64,000 nt of DNA from Voacanga thouarsii (Eukaryota > Streptophyta > Magnoliopsida > Gentianales > Apocynaceae), in contig JANUWF010001942.1 in the NCBI GenBank assembly GCA_026120185.1, positions 3,472,001-3,536,000 on the forward strand, given 5' to 3'. The notes beneath the pieces were generated by a model that was not told the DNA's origin, searched no databases, and saw only the letters and a list, made by a program, of their open reading frames with translations. Below are positions 33,561-45,025 of the stretch, piece after piece (the first letter of the stretch is position 1; each line of letters starts with the position of its first letter). The position numbers were made by a program, and so were the translations under genes.

Positions 33561-34765
33561 AAATAACTAATTTCAGACTGATGAAGCTAGAGTGTTGTAT
33601 TTTCGAGAACGGATGTGTGTACTGGATGACCCAGCATTGAAGAGAAAGATAATGGATGAGGCTCATAGAAGTAATTACACTATTCATCTTGGAGAAGTGA
33701 AGATGTACCAAGATTTAAAGAAAGCCTATTGGTGGCCGAGAATGAAAAAGGGACGTGGCGCAATACGCCTCTACTTGCCAGACTTGTCAGAAGGTAAAAG
33801 TAGAGCATCAAAAGGCGGCTGGATTACTGCAACCGTTGCCTATTCCCAAGTGGAAATGGCAAGAGGTGACGATGGATTTTGTTATTGGGCTGCCGATGTT
33901 GAAGACTATGAAGGATGCTTTGCGGGTTGTGACTAACAGATTGACCAAGATTGCTCATTTCATCCTGGTAAATGTGAAGGACTCTATGAAAAAGTTGGCT
34001 AAGACTTACATTCGAGAAGTAGTTAGATTACATGGTGTACCATCGAGTATTGTATTTGACAGGGATCCCAGATTTACGTCAAGGTTTTGGACCAAATTTC
34101 AAGAGTCAATGGGAATGACTCTGAAGCTCAGCACCTCTGCTCATCCATAGATAGATGGACAATCCAAAAGAGTTATCCAGATATTAGAGGATATGCTTAG
34201 GGCTTGCGTGTTGGATTTCAGAGATAAGAGGTTGGATTGTATACCTTATGCGAAGTTGGCCTACAACAATTTTTTGAAAATAGCTTTGGAGGAAATCTGG
34301 AAAATTTTCTAGATTTTTAACCATTACAAGAATAAGAAGAAGTTGATGCTCTGAAGGACTATTGAAAATTTTCTAGATTTTGAAAATAGCTTTGAAGGAC
34401 TATTGTTGTAGGCCAACTTAGCATACGGTATACAATCCAACCCCTTATCTCTGAATGGCATGGCACCCTATGAAGTGTTTTATGGACGAAAATGTTAAGT
34501 ACTGTTATACTAGGGTTGGACTGAGGATGGACAAATCAACAAGTCTAGTAGAGAGGTGAACATTGAAGAAATGGCAGACTAAGTAAAGATGATAAGGGAA
34601 AGGCTGAAAGCCGTGCAAAGCCGACATAAGAGTTATGCTGACAACAGAAGAAGAAAGTTGGAGTTTCAAGTGGAAGATCAAACTTTTCTAAAGATAACGC
34701 CTAGTAGAGGAATTCTATAGCATCCTAAAGGAGGGAAGCTGAGTCCTAATTATTTAGGACTATTT
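33561..34765 (+). pseudogene. Integrase of B, with a foldback rearrangement inside
   Basis: HHCC zinc region: '[31 protein letters not shown]', then after a one-base shift '[12 protein letters not shown]'. Core: '[10 protein letters not shown]' (first Asp), 'GVPSSIVFDRDPRFTSRFW' (second Asp), 'DGQSKRVIQILEDMLRACV' (Glu region, with E to K in the usual QSERV). After 'AYNN' the frame enters an inverted repeat with filler DNA (34217-34455) and resumes at 'GMAPYEVFYGRK'. Inactive. Confidence 0.85.
34217..34455. repeat. 54 bp inverted repeat enclosing inverted A-LTR filler in B integrase
   Basis: The arms 34217-34270 and 34402-34455 are reverse complements at 51 of 54 positions; the left arm is normal integrase text. 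The loop starts with 34271-34351, which is the reverse complement of 35991-36071 in the A 5' LTR with two differences in 81. A 12 bp direct repeat GAAGGACTATTG lies at 34353-34364 and 34394-34405. See findings. Confidence 0.85.
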
Positions 34766-35125
34766 TCGGTGATCGAAAAGATTGGACCTATAGCATATCG
34801 GTTGGAGCAGCCAGAAGGGTTAGCGGGAATTCATGATGTTTTCCATATGTCCCAGTTAAAGAAATACGACCCCTATCTGGAGCATATATTTAATGAGGAG
34901 CCATTGATTCTTCAGCCTGACCTAAGCTACGTGGAGAGACTAATTAAAGTTCTAGATCGCAGTGTCAAGATGTTGAGGAATAAGCAGATACCTATGGTGA
35001 AGATTTTATAGGATCATCATGGTTCTCAGGATGCGACTAGGGAAATTGAAGATTGGGTGAAGGGAAAGTATCTGAATTTGCTTTATAGGTATAGCACTCT
35101 AAATTTCGGGACGAAATTCTCTTAA
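34766..35125 (+). pseudogene. Integrase C-terminus and chromodomain of B
   Basis: 'GPIAYRLEQPEG' and 'IHDVFHMSQLKKY' are the GPY/F-type module that ends chromovirus integrases. Then 'LSYVERLIKVLDRSVKMLRNKQIPMVKIL', a stop, and 'DHHGSQDATREIEDWVKGKY' form a group-I-like chromodomain, which in this family is thought to bind histone marks and steer integration into heterochromatin. The tail 'NFGTKFS' ends at a TAA that overlaps the polypurine tract. One internal stop replaces the usual Trp. Confidence 0.85.
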
Positions 35126-35136
35126 GGGGGAGAGGA
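35124..35136 (+). other. Polypurine tract of B
   Basis: AAGGGGGAGAGGA immediately precedes the 3' LTR start TGTAATATCCC at 35137. Confidence 0.9.
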
Positions 35137-35338
35137 TGTAATATCCCGTATTAAATCACCTTTATTATGTGAAGGAAGTCATGCATGTTATAACATTTTA
35201 GCTTGCATTTGATGATTTGAACTTTTTTTTTCATGAATATATAAGTTCTATGACTATGTTATTTCATGAATGTATTTATTCTGATATAGTTGTGTTAGTT
35301 GAGTTGGTTGAGCCTTTTGTTTTATTGAGGAGAATTTA
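35137..35338 (+). repeat. 3' LTR of B, first piece
   Basis: Matches 27122-27329 of the 5' LTR and stops at GAGAATTTA where element A enters; the last five bases ATTTA are the duplicated target. Confidence 0.9.
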
Positions 35339-35559
35339 TGTAAAACCCCACCTAAACCTACCCTAAAGTAAGGGGGATGGGATGCATATCATGTCATCAT
35401 GCATAAAATATATCTCTTGAATGATTTTGTGTGCCTTAGAATTGTGGTTTATAGATTATATGATCTATTTGTGCTTGTTGAGTAGAAGGGTAAAAAGGTA
35501 ATTTTGTTTGGGGTCAAAATAGGAAGATGGCTTGAGGCTTTTGGTAGAGAAAATAAGAA

Positions 35560-35635
35560 CAAGAGTTGTTGTGGTTAAGTGGTTAGAGCTTTGTGATTAA
35601 TCTCTAAGGTCTTGAGTTCAAATCCCATCACTTAA
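35560..35635 (+). repeat. tRNA-like (SINE-like) module in A 5' LTR
   Basis: TGGTTAAGTGGTTAGAGC (A-box type, 35572-35589) and GAGTTCAAATCC (B-box type, 35614-35625) at tRNA-like spacing. It lies at about the same distance from the LTR start as the module in B, but the sequence between the boxes differs, so it is not a simple copy. No full cloverleaf is evident. Confidence 0.55.
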
Positions 35636-37789
35636 GTTTTATTCATATTTATCTTAACCCATGTTTAAATTTTCTTCTTTCTTACATTCCTTAAAGTTAG
35701 GAATGTTGTCTTAAGAAAGACACAATGGTAATGTCTTATTCATGTGGTCTTGTCCTAAAAACAATTCTAGAATAATTCTTGTCTCTATTATTTTTGCAAG
35801 CCTTATCCTAACCTCTTTGAATTTAAACTATTCCTAAATCTTTAATTCATTTTTTATATCCATAAAATTCTTGGATAATTCCTTGCAAGGAATTTTGAAA
35901 ATCCTAACTCTTGTGGGATAGGGGTTGGCCGAAAATGAGAAGGAAGAATAGGTAGAGGTTTCAATTAAAACACCATAGCTATTTCTTCAAGAGCATCAAC
36001 TTCTTCTTATTATTGTAATGGTTAAAAATCTAGAAAATTTTCCAGATTTCCTTCAAAGCTATTTTCAAAAAATTGTAGCAAGCTTCCCTACCCAATTCTT
36101 GCAAGGAAGCAACCATTTCGTGTGAGAATGAAAGCTGAAATTCCTTAAATTTTTGCAGCTTCACAAACAATGCCAAACAAAATTTTTTTTCCAGCAAACT
36201 AGCAACTTTGAACATGATTTTGAAGCCATCTGTTAGAGCACATGAACAGCTGAAACTTTCTCCTTTCTTCTTCAAGATGATGGCAGGAAAACCATCATTA
36301 ATGGACCTTCAAACACTCTTAAATTCCAACTGCAAAATCATTCCAAAGTGGACAAAAAATTCTGCACCAAAACCATTTCAAATCCAAGTGTTCAGCTTCA
36401 AAACCAAATTTTTTTTCCAGCTTTGCCTCTTCATGCTAAGGCCTTATTTCTTTAGTAAAACTTCACCAAATTTTAGCCCTCTAACAGCCATGGGAAGAAC
36501 CTCTTGGCTTCTCCACCTACCTTCAACAATAGGACTCCATTAACATACCTCACAACACTTCTATCTTCACTCTATCCAAACTTATTCAAACTTCAAATTA
36601 AAATTCCAGATTTTGTTTCATTGAAATACTCATTTAGCTAGTTGATAAAACTAGAAAATTCTCTACCATTCCATAGCCAATTTTGGCCAGCCTAAGCCTG
36701 AAACAACTCTCTATTCCTTGGTTAAAACATAGCCAGTTCAGCCATACACTATTGAAGGACAAGAAACCTTCGAAAAGCAAACACCATTACCTAATCCTAA
36801 ACCTCAAACTACTCCACTTTTCTCTCAATTTGAATTTTGAAAAAGCTGAAACTCTCTTTCATTCTTGGATAACCGAAAGCTCCCCCTAGGCTAAGCCATT
36901 CGGCCATCACTCACATAGCACACACGAATTCCTTCTCCTCTCAAACTCTCTCGAAAACATCAAGAACACACACTACACATCTTCAAGCCTAAATCACTTC
37001 TAAACATCTCCAATCACTCCCAAACTCTCTAAACCATTAGTATTCAACCTATATTCTTCATTAGTGCACTTTATAACACCAAAACACACAAAGTTGAATC
37101 TTCAATCGGATCAAACCACCCCCCCATTTTTTTTGTTGAAGACTCGAGGAACACTAAAAAGGTACAATAAGAACAATCTTCTTGTTCTTCTTCTTTTATT
37201 CAACTTCTATATATTCTTCTCTTATTACTCTCATTCATTCCTCTCTCACTCTCTCCCTCTCTCTTGGCCGAAATGTTGATGAACAACCATGGACAATCTT
37301 CAGATTATTAAAGCCATCAAGCACTCAAGGACCTTCAGTAAGCAAGGCGAAACCTTCATCAAACGTTTATCAAATCAAGTATTTCTTTCTTGATCTTCTC
37401 TTTAAAATTATCAAATTAAGACTCCTAGATAATGATAGGTTGATTGAATAAAGTAGGGGTTGAAGATATGTATGTGGGTGAAGGGAGTGGATTTAAGACA
37501 TGAAAATTGGAATGAATGTTGTGACTTATGGATTATGCTTTAGAATCACTATATATTCATTATGATTAGGAGCTTTATGGATCTCTTGATGCATGTTAGA
37601 CATTATGCCACTGTTGTTGATTAGGCTTTCATGATATTATTTTTCAATAAAGCCATAGATAATATTATGCCTAGTAGATTATCATCCTTGTTGTAGTATA
37701 CGTTAATTCAAGTCTATGTTCTTGGATAGATTAACATATTATTCGTTGAATTCTTGGGTGTATGATTATGTACATGGATTTTCACTAGC

Positions 37790-38340
37790 AATAAAAATTA
37801 TTGTAAGAATTACTTTTATTATTTTTAGAATTATTCTTATTATCATTGTTAATATTATTATTTAATTTAATTTACAAAATTCGAAAAACATTATGTAGGT
37901 TCGAAATAGAAGATTATTTAAAATAGTATTATTATATTAGTTAAATAAATAAAATATTTTTATTAAATATAAACATAAATTATTGGAATTAATTCATATC
38001 AAATGACTTTTAAAATCATAATATTATTATATAGCCTTACTAAAACTTTTATCTACACTCATAAATAATATTTATATTATAATAATTTATTTATTATTAA
38101 TTTTATTTGATATTTATTATTTATTAATTAAAATTAAGTATAATTTATTATTATTTATTATAATACTATTTAAATATTATTTATTCCAATATTATTTAGG
38201 ATTTATTATTACCCATTATTTATTACTAATTTTATTTATTATTAATATTACTCATTATTTATTATTTAGTAATAAATAATTAAAATTAAAATTTATTATT
38301 TATTTATTGTTTATAACGCCTATTTATTTTAATTTATCAA
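37790..38340. repeat. AT-rich centre of A 5' LTR
   Basis: About 550 bases made almost only of TTA/TAT/ATT runs, repeated in the other LTR at about 47500-48070 with many small indels. Low complexity; the ORF at 47742-48008 is an artefact of it. Confidence 0.8.
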
Positions 38341-39613
38341 ACTGATTTTATAAAATACCTTATCAACTAGTATTAAAGTTTAAGGCATTGTTGTCATGGT
38401 TAGATATTAATTGTGGCTAGTTGATCTAAGAGTAATTTATTTAAGGTAAGTATTGCATGGATGTTGTCTTATACCTTGTATTTACCCCAGGCAGGGTTAG
38501 GTTGACTTGAATTAGCTTGGAAGACTTTTGTATCCAAGAAGAGTAAAAAGATCAAGTAAGTTCTTGCATAAAACTGTTTGAAGACCAAAGTTACCTTGGC
38601 AAGTCAAACTTAATATATACGAGTATTTGTACTGTAAATACAATTATGGACAATTTTCCTTTTCTTTTTAGTCAAGCAAACCATTTAAAATTATATAAGT
38701 AGTTTTATACAAAAGGCTAAACTTTTCCAAAAAACCAACTTTGACAAGAATTTTGGAACCCATAATTGCTATTTCAAAGGGAATCAATGTATGATCTTTC
38801 TTTCCCAAGTGGGACGAACACAACGTTGAGTACTCAATAAGGGTAGACTACTAAGACTAGTCTTTGAAGGGTTAGGGTAAGTCTCTCAGTAGGTGGCCAC
38901 CTTTGAGGGGTGAATCATTCCCGGATTGGATGCCAGTCCTATAGGTCATACCAGTTCGAGCTAGCAAGATCAGTCAAGTGGACTATGTATTCTCAAAATA
39001 GACAACTGGTATGTTTGGGTGTAGAGATGGAGGAGTATCTCATCCAATAGGCCATACACCTACCTTATGTTAGTATGCACAAAGTGTTGCATACTCACGT
39101 TATGTTGTCATGGTGCATAAAGTATGGTTGCATGGCTACTCTTTTGAGTGGTTGTATTTGTTGTATACATGTATGATTTGAAAGGAAAACACCACTTTTC
39201 ATTTGTGAAATTTATTTTAGACTTGCCAACACTTTCTTTTATGAAAATTTCTCAACTTACATACATGCACTATTTTACCAGAAACACTCAAAGTACACAT
39301 GGGCTTACTGAGATTTATGTCTCACCACCTTTTATACCTTGTTTTTAGGTCGGTCCTACTGTGAAGGGTATTGATTAGAGATTGCCTTTGTTTTGAAGAC
39401 TTATTTCTTTTCCTATGTATTTCATTTGAACGACTTTAGTCGTTGTTTATTTATTTTTGGAACTTGTTCATATATTGCTTGGGTTGTAATAAGTTTAAAT
39501 TTGAATTATTTCTTTCATTTATTTTTTGAGTCCTAGTTATAAAGACCATTTGTCCTGTGGACGGGGCGATATTCCCAGCCCTAATAGGGGCATCAGTAGT
39601 GGGGTGTTACAAG

Positions 39614-39626
39614 TGATATTAGAGCC
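39614..39626 (+). other. Primer binding site of A
   Basis: TGATATTAGAGCC begins two bases after the LTR; it has two G-to-A / C-to-T type changes from TGGTATCAGAGCC. Confidence 0.8.
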
Positions 39627-39712
39627 AGGTTTAGGTAATTATTAATAGAGTATTTGCTTTATTTCAGTAAGATTAAACTCTTTTGACTAATTTGGGTTGT
39701 TTATGCTGTAGG

Positions 39713-40179
39713 ATGGTTAGAATGATTAGAACCGCAAATAAGGGGTAGCAATGGCATCCACCAATCCCTATCCACTTGGAAGACTAACCAGTGCCACAAC
39801 CTGCTCCCCATCTGGTTATACTTTTGGAAGAGAGTAGTGATGATGAGGTTCAGATTATTGAGCCACCTCCTATACCTATAATAGACTTAGTTACTAATAG
39901 TGAGGATGGGGATATTAACATGGAGTATGTCCCAAACCCACCTAGCCCGTGATTAACTTGACTGCTGATAGTGATGATCTGGGAGAGATAGATTATGAAT
40001 CTCCACCTAGACCTTGTTTTGTACCCCTACTTAATCATGTTGAAATTGAGGAGAGATCTAGCAGACCTGGGAAGGAACCAATGGACTATGGGTTTGTGAA
40101 TGGTACAGGGATAGACTTTTCTAGGAATACTAGAGGATAGTTGTATGATACTGACACTGAGAATTCTAATGAGGATTAG
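39713..40179 (+). pseudogene. ORF0-like acidic ORF of A
   Basis: The ATG at 39713 directly follows TTTATGCTGTAG, with GACTAAT upstream, again an acceptor-like site. The readable text is acidic and Pro-rich: 'LEESSDDEVQIIEPPPIPIIDL', 'SEDGDINMEYV', then in another frame 'DSDDLGEIDYESPPRPC' and a tail ending in 'ENSNED'. Position and character match the ORF0 of B/C, but residue-level similarity is weak. Two or more frameshifts. It is separated from gag by an AT-rich spacer (40180-40444) like the one in B. Confidence 0.5.
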
Positions 40180-40444
40180 GGGCTAAGTTTGGCCATGCGT
40201 AGGAAGTTGTTATTTATTGCTTTCAATAAACTCCTATACTAGGGGTTCATTTATGTTTAATGTTTCCTTTCAAAATTTATGCAAGTAAGAATACATTGGT
40301 GTACACTAATCCTGAAAAAGTGCAATTCTTTATGCAAAGCTTGCATCTAATTTGCTTTTACTTGAGCCTGAATATGAATACATGCTTGATTTAAATATTT
40401 TAAACTTTGATGCATAAACTCATTATCTGGGGACATGGTTTAGA

Positions 40445-41540
40445 ATGGCACCAAAGTGTGTGCAGTAGCATCTAGTAGAAGGGTTCTTGAGGCAGAACCT
40501 GTGACTCTGGAGTTTGATGCAACTTAACTATTATATCCAAATCAGGGGAATGAGTATGAACCAGAGCAGGAAGTGGGATCTGAAGAACCTGCCAGTGTGA
40601 CCATGGGGCAAGCATTCCACAACATGATGGAGAATTTGCAAACCTTATCTGAATGAAGGAACTCGAAGGGGGAAGATGAAGCGTTGGTAAGGTTTCTAAA
40701 GTTCCAACCTCCCACTTTCTTAGGAGAAGCCCAGCAAGACCAGAAGGCAAAGTAGTGGGTGGAGTAGATGGAGGACATCTTTGCCACACTCCAATACTCC
40801 GAGAAGCGAATGGTAAAATTTGCTACGTTCAGGCTGAGAAGCCCAGCTCGGGCATGGTGGTAGCGAGTTCAAGAAGACAGGGAAATAATCGATTGAGACT
40901 GGACATGGGCTAACTTTATGGAAGCATTCAGAGTAGAATATATTCTTCAGTCGGTAGTGGAAAAAAGGGAGGATGAGTTTGAAAATCTGAAGTAAGGGAG
41001 TATGACCGTGGCTCAGTATATTGCTCATTTTACCCAGTTGTCAAAGTGCTGCAAGAGGCTAGTAGACACCGAGCAAAACTGAACTAGGCAATTTGTTAAA
41101 GGATTAAGGCAGGATCTAAGAAGGGTTTTGGCACCTTCTCCACCAACGGCTTATTCGGGGGTAGTAGACGCAGTGACCTGGACTGAGAATGAGGATTGAA
41201 GCAGGATGGTACCAAAACCATTCTTGCCACCAAGGCAACCATTGAAACCAATAAGCAACTTGCCATCCAGCAATGGCAGAATCGAGGGAAGTAAGCGCGA
41301 ATGGCACCAGCTGGTCCTGCACAGAATCTCCCGTCGTGCTGACATTGTGAGAAGAAGGGTCATGTAGAAAAGAACTGTTGGTCTACGGGAGCTGAGCGGA
41401 AATTCTACAATTGTGGAGATCCAATGCATCTGCGAAATGCCTGCCCAAAACTTCTCCGAATCAGGTAAGGAAATCCGGCCCAGTCCGCGGGAACTAATCG
41501 AGCAAATACTGTGGGAGCCTCCAGAAGTGGAACTTAGAAG
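40445..41540 (+). pseudogene. gag: gag of A
   Basis: ATG at 40445 (MAPK start, typical of Tekay gag). In the better frame: 'ALVRFLKFQPPTFLGEAQQD', 'MEDIFATLQYSEKRMVKFATFRLRSPARAWW', 'WANFMEAFRVEYI', 'EFENLK..SMTVAQYIAHFTQLSKCC', 'RQFVKGLRQDLRRVL'. A CCHC knuckle (C-x2-C-x4-H-x4-C) is readable near 41336-41380 and a second Cys-rich group follows. More than ten stops. It is the only complete chromovirus gag region in the nest. Confidence 0.85.
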
Positions 41541-42160
41541 CCACAAGTGAAAGCGAAGGTTTTCGCTCTTAACCGGGATAAAGTTGGAGCAGATGTAGCA
41601 GTGGTGGAAGGTACATTTACTATCCATGATCGTTCCGTTAATGCATTAATAGACCCTGGATCTATGCATTCCTATTTAAACAAGAATTGTGCATATCATT
41701 TGAGTTGGGATGGAGTAGAACTACCTTTTACCATGTTGGTGAGTAGGCACTTGGAAAAATTGGTGCAAGCAGATCAGTATGTGTAGAATTGTAAGATTGA
41801 AGTGGGAAAAGAAAGCTTGGATGTAGATTTGGTAGTCTTAGCTATTGACGACTACGACCTAATTTTAGGTATGGATTGGCTAGCTAAGCATGAAGCTAAA
41901 GTAGACTGTAAGAATAAGAATGTCCAGTTCATTAGATCAGGATGCGCTGTGCTGGAGTTCAATGGTAAGTGGGAAAAAGAGTTGAAGTTTTTGATAGTTG
42001 GAGTAAAAGCCCAGAAATGGTTGAAGCTAAGATGTTAAGGATATTTGGCTTACGTGATAAACAAGCTGAAGAATTAGTGCACCCTTATAGATATTGAGGT
42101 GGTGAAAGATTTTCCCAACATGTTTCCTATGGAACTCACTTCTCTTCCTCCCAATTGAGA
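41541..42160 (+). pseudogene. Aspartic protease of A
   Basis: 'VVEGTFTIHDRSVNALIDPGSMHSYLN' with D-P-G-S, 'LSWDGVELPFTMLVS', a stop, then 'VDLVVLAIDDYDLILGMDWLAKHEAKVDC' and 'FPMELTSLPPN'. Same architecture as the B protease; at least four stops. Confidence 0.85.
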
Positions 42161-43440
42161 AGTTGAGTTCACCATAGATCTAATTCTAGGAGCGGAACCT
42201 ATATCCCGTACCCCATATCGGATGGCACCAACAGAGTTGAAGAAGCTAAAGGAGCAGCTAGAGGAATTATTAAAGTAAGGTTATATAAGACCTAGCACGT
42301 CACCCTGGGGAGCTCCAGTGCTATTTGTGAATAAGAAGAACTGGACTTTAAGATTATATATCGACTATTGAGGGTTGAACAATCTGACCATCCAGAATAA
42401 ATATCCTCTACCATTAATTGATGAGCTGTTCGACTAGTTGCAGGGCTCCAGTTGTTATTCCAAACTTGATTTGCGGTAGGGATATTATCAAGTGCGGATA
42501 ACAGAGGAGGATATTTCCAAGATGGCCTTCAATACGAGATATAGTCACTACGAGTTTGTAGTGATACCTTTTGGAGTGACTAATGCTTTGGCGGTGTTTA
42601 TAGATTTGATGTATCGAGTTTTCCAACCCTACCTGGGTAAGTTCGTGGTAGTATTCATCGACGATATACTAATATACTCCAAGAGTCTAGAGAATCATGC
42701 AGAGCATCTAAGGTTAGTATTGGAAAAGCTAAGAGAGCATGAGCTTTATACCAAATTTAGCAAGTGCGAATTTTAGCTGGATAATGTGTCGTTCCTTAGC
42801 CATATGGTGACAAAGGATGGAATCAAGGCGGACCCAGCAAAAGTTGAAGCAGTTTTAGACTAGAAGCAACCAGAGAACATCATTGAGATTAGAAGCTTCT
42901 TGGGATTGGCGAGCTATTATAGGTGGTTTATTAAAAGGTTCTCAATGCTAGCATCACCTATGACCTGATTATTGAGAAAGGATGTACCCTTTGTCTAGAG
43001 TGAGAAACGCGAGAAACGCGAGAAAAGTTTCCAAGAGTTGAAGCGGAGGTTAATGACAGCCTCAGTGCTGAGTTTGCCAGAAGGAGATAAACCCTACGCT
43101 TTGTATATTGATACTTCAAAGGAAGGTTTGGGAGCGGTATTAATGCAGGATAGGAAGGTAATAGCCTATGCCTCTCGGAATTTGAAGCCTCACGAAGTCA
43201 ATTATCCGGCGCATGATTTGGAGGTGGCTGCTATTGTATTTGCTTTAAAGAAATGGCGACATTACTTGTATAGAGTCGAGTATGAAGTGTTCACCCACCA
43301 GAAGAGCTTGAAATATATTTTTACCTAGAAGGACTTGAATTTGAGGCAACAAAGATGGATAGAATTTTTAGAGGAATATCATTATCCTATCAACTACCAC
43401 CTTGGAAAGGCCAACGTTATTACTGATGCCCTGAGTTGTA
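42161..43440 (+). pseudogene. pol: Reverse transcriptase and RNase H of A
   Basis: RT: '[22 protein letters not shown]', '[15 protein letters not shown]', '[18 protein letters not shown]', '[28 protein letters not shown]', '[19 protein letters not shown]' with intact FIDD (42655-42666), 'FLGLASYYRWFIKRFSMLA'. RNase H: '[38 protein letters not shown]' and '[14 protein letters not shown]'. A GAGAAACGC unit is repeated in tandem at about 43003-43022 in the RT-RH linker. At least eight stops. Confidence 0.9.
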
Positions 43441-44480
43441 AAGTCAAAATGGCCAAGCTGAGAATGCAAAAGATTCAAGTAGTCCAAGAGGTGTTGGATA
43501 AAAAGATGGAAGTGCAGGAAGAGAGGATTATTGTCAGTAATTTGAGATTGACAACGGATCTAAGGCAGGAAATCATCAAAGCTCAGCAAAATAATGCGGA
43601 GTTTCAACTTTTCAAGGATAAAGAACTTAATCGGCAAGGCAGTGATTTTTGGCAGGACGAGATGGGAGTGATGTTTTTCCAAGATCGTTTGTGTGTACTT
43701 GATGAGCAACAACTAAAGGATAAGATTTTGGAAGAGGCTCATAAAAGCAAGTACATTATCCATCCGGGAGAGGTAAAAATGTATCAAGATCTGAAGAAAG
43801 CTTATTGGTGGCCCAGAATGAAGAAAAACGTGGTGAAGTATGTCTCCATGTGTCTGACCTGTCAGAAAGTTAAAGCGAAGTACAAAAAGTCGGCAGGATA
43901 GTTGCAACCATTATCGATACCGGAGTGGAAATGGGAAGAGGTGACAATGGACTTCGTTACCGGACTCCCTATGGCAAGGACCTAAAAGGACGCTATATGG
44001 GTAGTGGTAGACAAATTGACCAAGTTAGCGCCTTTTATACCAATGAATGCAAGGGATTTAATAGAGAAGCCATATGTGCGGGAGATAGTCAGATTGCATG
44101 GAGTATCTTCAAGTATCGTGTCTGATCGAGACCTGAGGTTTACATCTCGATTTTGGGACAAATTTCAAGAATCGATAGGTTCTAATCCGAAGTTCAGTAC
44201 AATGGCACACCTGCAAACTGATGGTCAGTCAGAAAGGGTTATTCAGATATTGAAAAATATATTAAGGGCTTATGTATTGGATTTCGGAGATAAGTGGATT
44301 AAATGTATACCATATGCAGAATTGGCTTCCAACAATAGCTACCAATCTTTGATTGGAATGGCCCCATATAAAGCATTGTATGAACGTATGTATCAAGTAC
44401 CTCTATACTGGAGTTGGTCAGAAGACAACCACATAAGCAAGTCTGGGAAGTCTGCGTTCAAGAAATGGCAAATAAGGTGA
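43441..44480 (+). pseudogene. Integrase of A
   Basis: '[49 protein letters not shown]' gives the HHCC zinc region intact. Core: 'VTMDFVTGLP', 'GVSSSIVSDRDLRFTSRFWDKF', 'TDGQSERVIQILKNILRAYVLDFG', 'MAPYKALYERMYQVPLYW'. One frameshift near 43985 and one stop at 43900 separate the parts. The best preserved gene of A. Confidence 0.9.
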
Positions 44481-44985
44481 AGCTGATCAGAGAAAGGTTG
44501 AAAGTGGCTCAAAGCTAATAGAAAAGTTATGCGGATAATAGGCGAAGGGAGTTGGAATTTCAAGTAGGAGACAGTGTGTTCTTAATATTGACTCCAAGTA
44601 GAGGCATTTTGAAGCATCCGAAAGGGGAAAGCTAAATCTGAGATATTTGGGACCGTTTTCGATAACGGAAAGGATTGGACCGGTGGTGTATCCACTGGAT
44701 TTACCGGATGGGTAGACAAGAATACACAATGTATTTCATGTGTCTCAATTGAAGAAGTACAATGCCGACCCTGGGCATGTCTTGAATGATGAGTCGTTAG
44801 TTTTGCAACCCAACTTGAGCTATGTGGAGAAACCCGTGAAAATTTTAGACCGAAGTATCAAGACTCTCCGGAATAAGCAGATTCCTATGGTGAAGGTACA
44901 ATAGGAGCATCATGGCACCCAAGATGCCATGTGGGAAACGGAAGAATGGGTGAAATAGAAATATCCCGACTTGAGATAAAGGTAC
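44481..44985 (+). pseudogene. Integrase C-terminus and chromodomain of A
   Basis: 'IHNVFHVSQLKKYNADPGHVL', 'NLSYVEKPVKILDRSIKTLRNKQIPMVKV' and, after a stop, 'EHHGTQDAMWETEEWVK' parallel the chromodomain of B. The stops fall at Trp/Gln positions and look like transitions. Confidence 0.85.
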
Positions 44986-45012
44986 ACCTGATTTTCAAGA
45001 CGAAATTCTTCT

Positions 45013-45025
45013 AAGGAGGGGAGGA
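45013..45025 (+). other. Polypurine tract of A
   Basis: AAGGAGGGGAGGA directly precedes the 3' LTR; the LTR itself starts TATAAAAC because its TG has become TA. Confidence 0.9.

Larger units (their letters stand above)
35339..39611 (+). repeat. 5' LTR of A
   Basis: TGTAAAACCCCACC...GGGGTGTTACA. Modules in order: tRNA-like sequence (35560-35635), pyrimidine/A-rich text with many short meaningless ORFs (36000-37450), a very AT-rich centre (about 37790-38340), core TTGAGTACTCAA (38826-38837) and end block GGACGGGGCGATATTCCC. At 4.3 kb it is long for the family. Confidence 0.95.

Noticed and set aside
35339..35370. Telomere-like CCCTAAA in the A LTR start
   Set aside because: A single heptamer, not a tandem array.
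36208..37451. Series of Ser/Leu/Phe-rich ORFs in the A LTR
   Set aside because: Duplicated in the 3' LTR with different frames; pyrimidine-rich low-complexity text, not protein.
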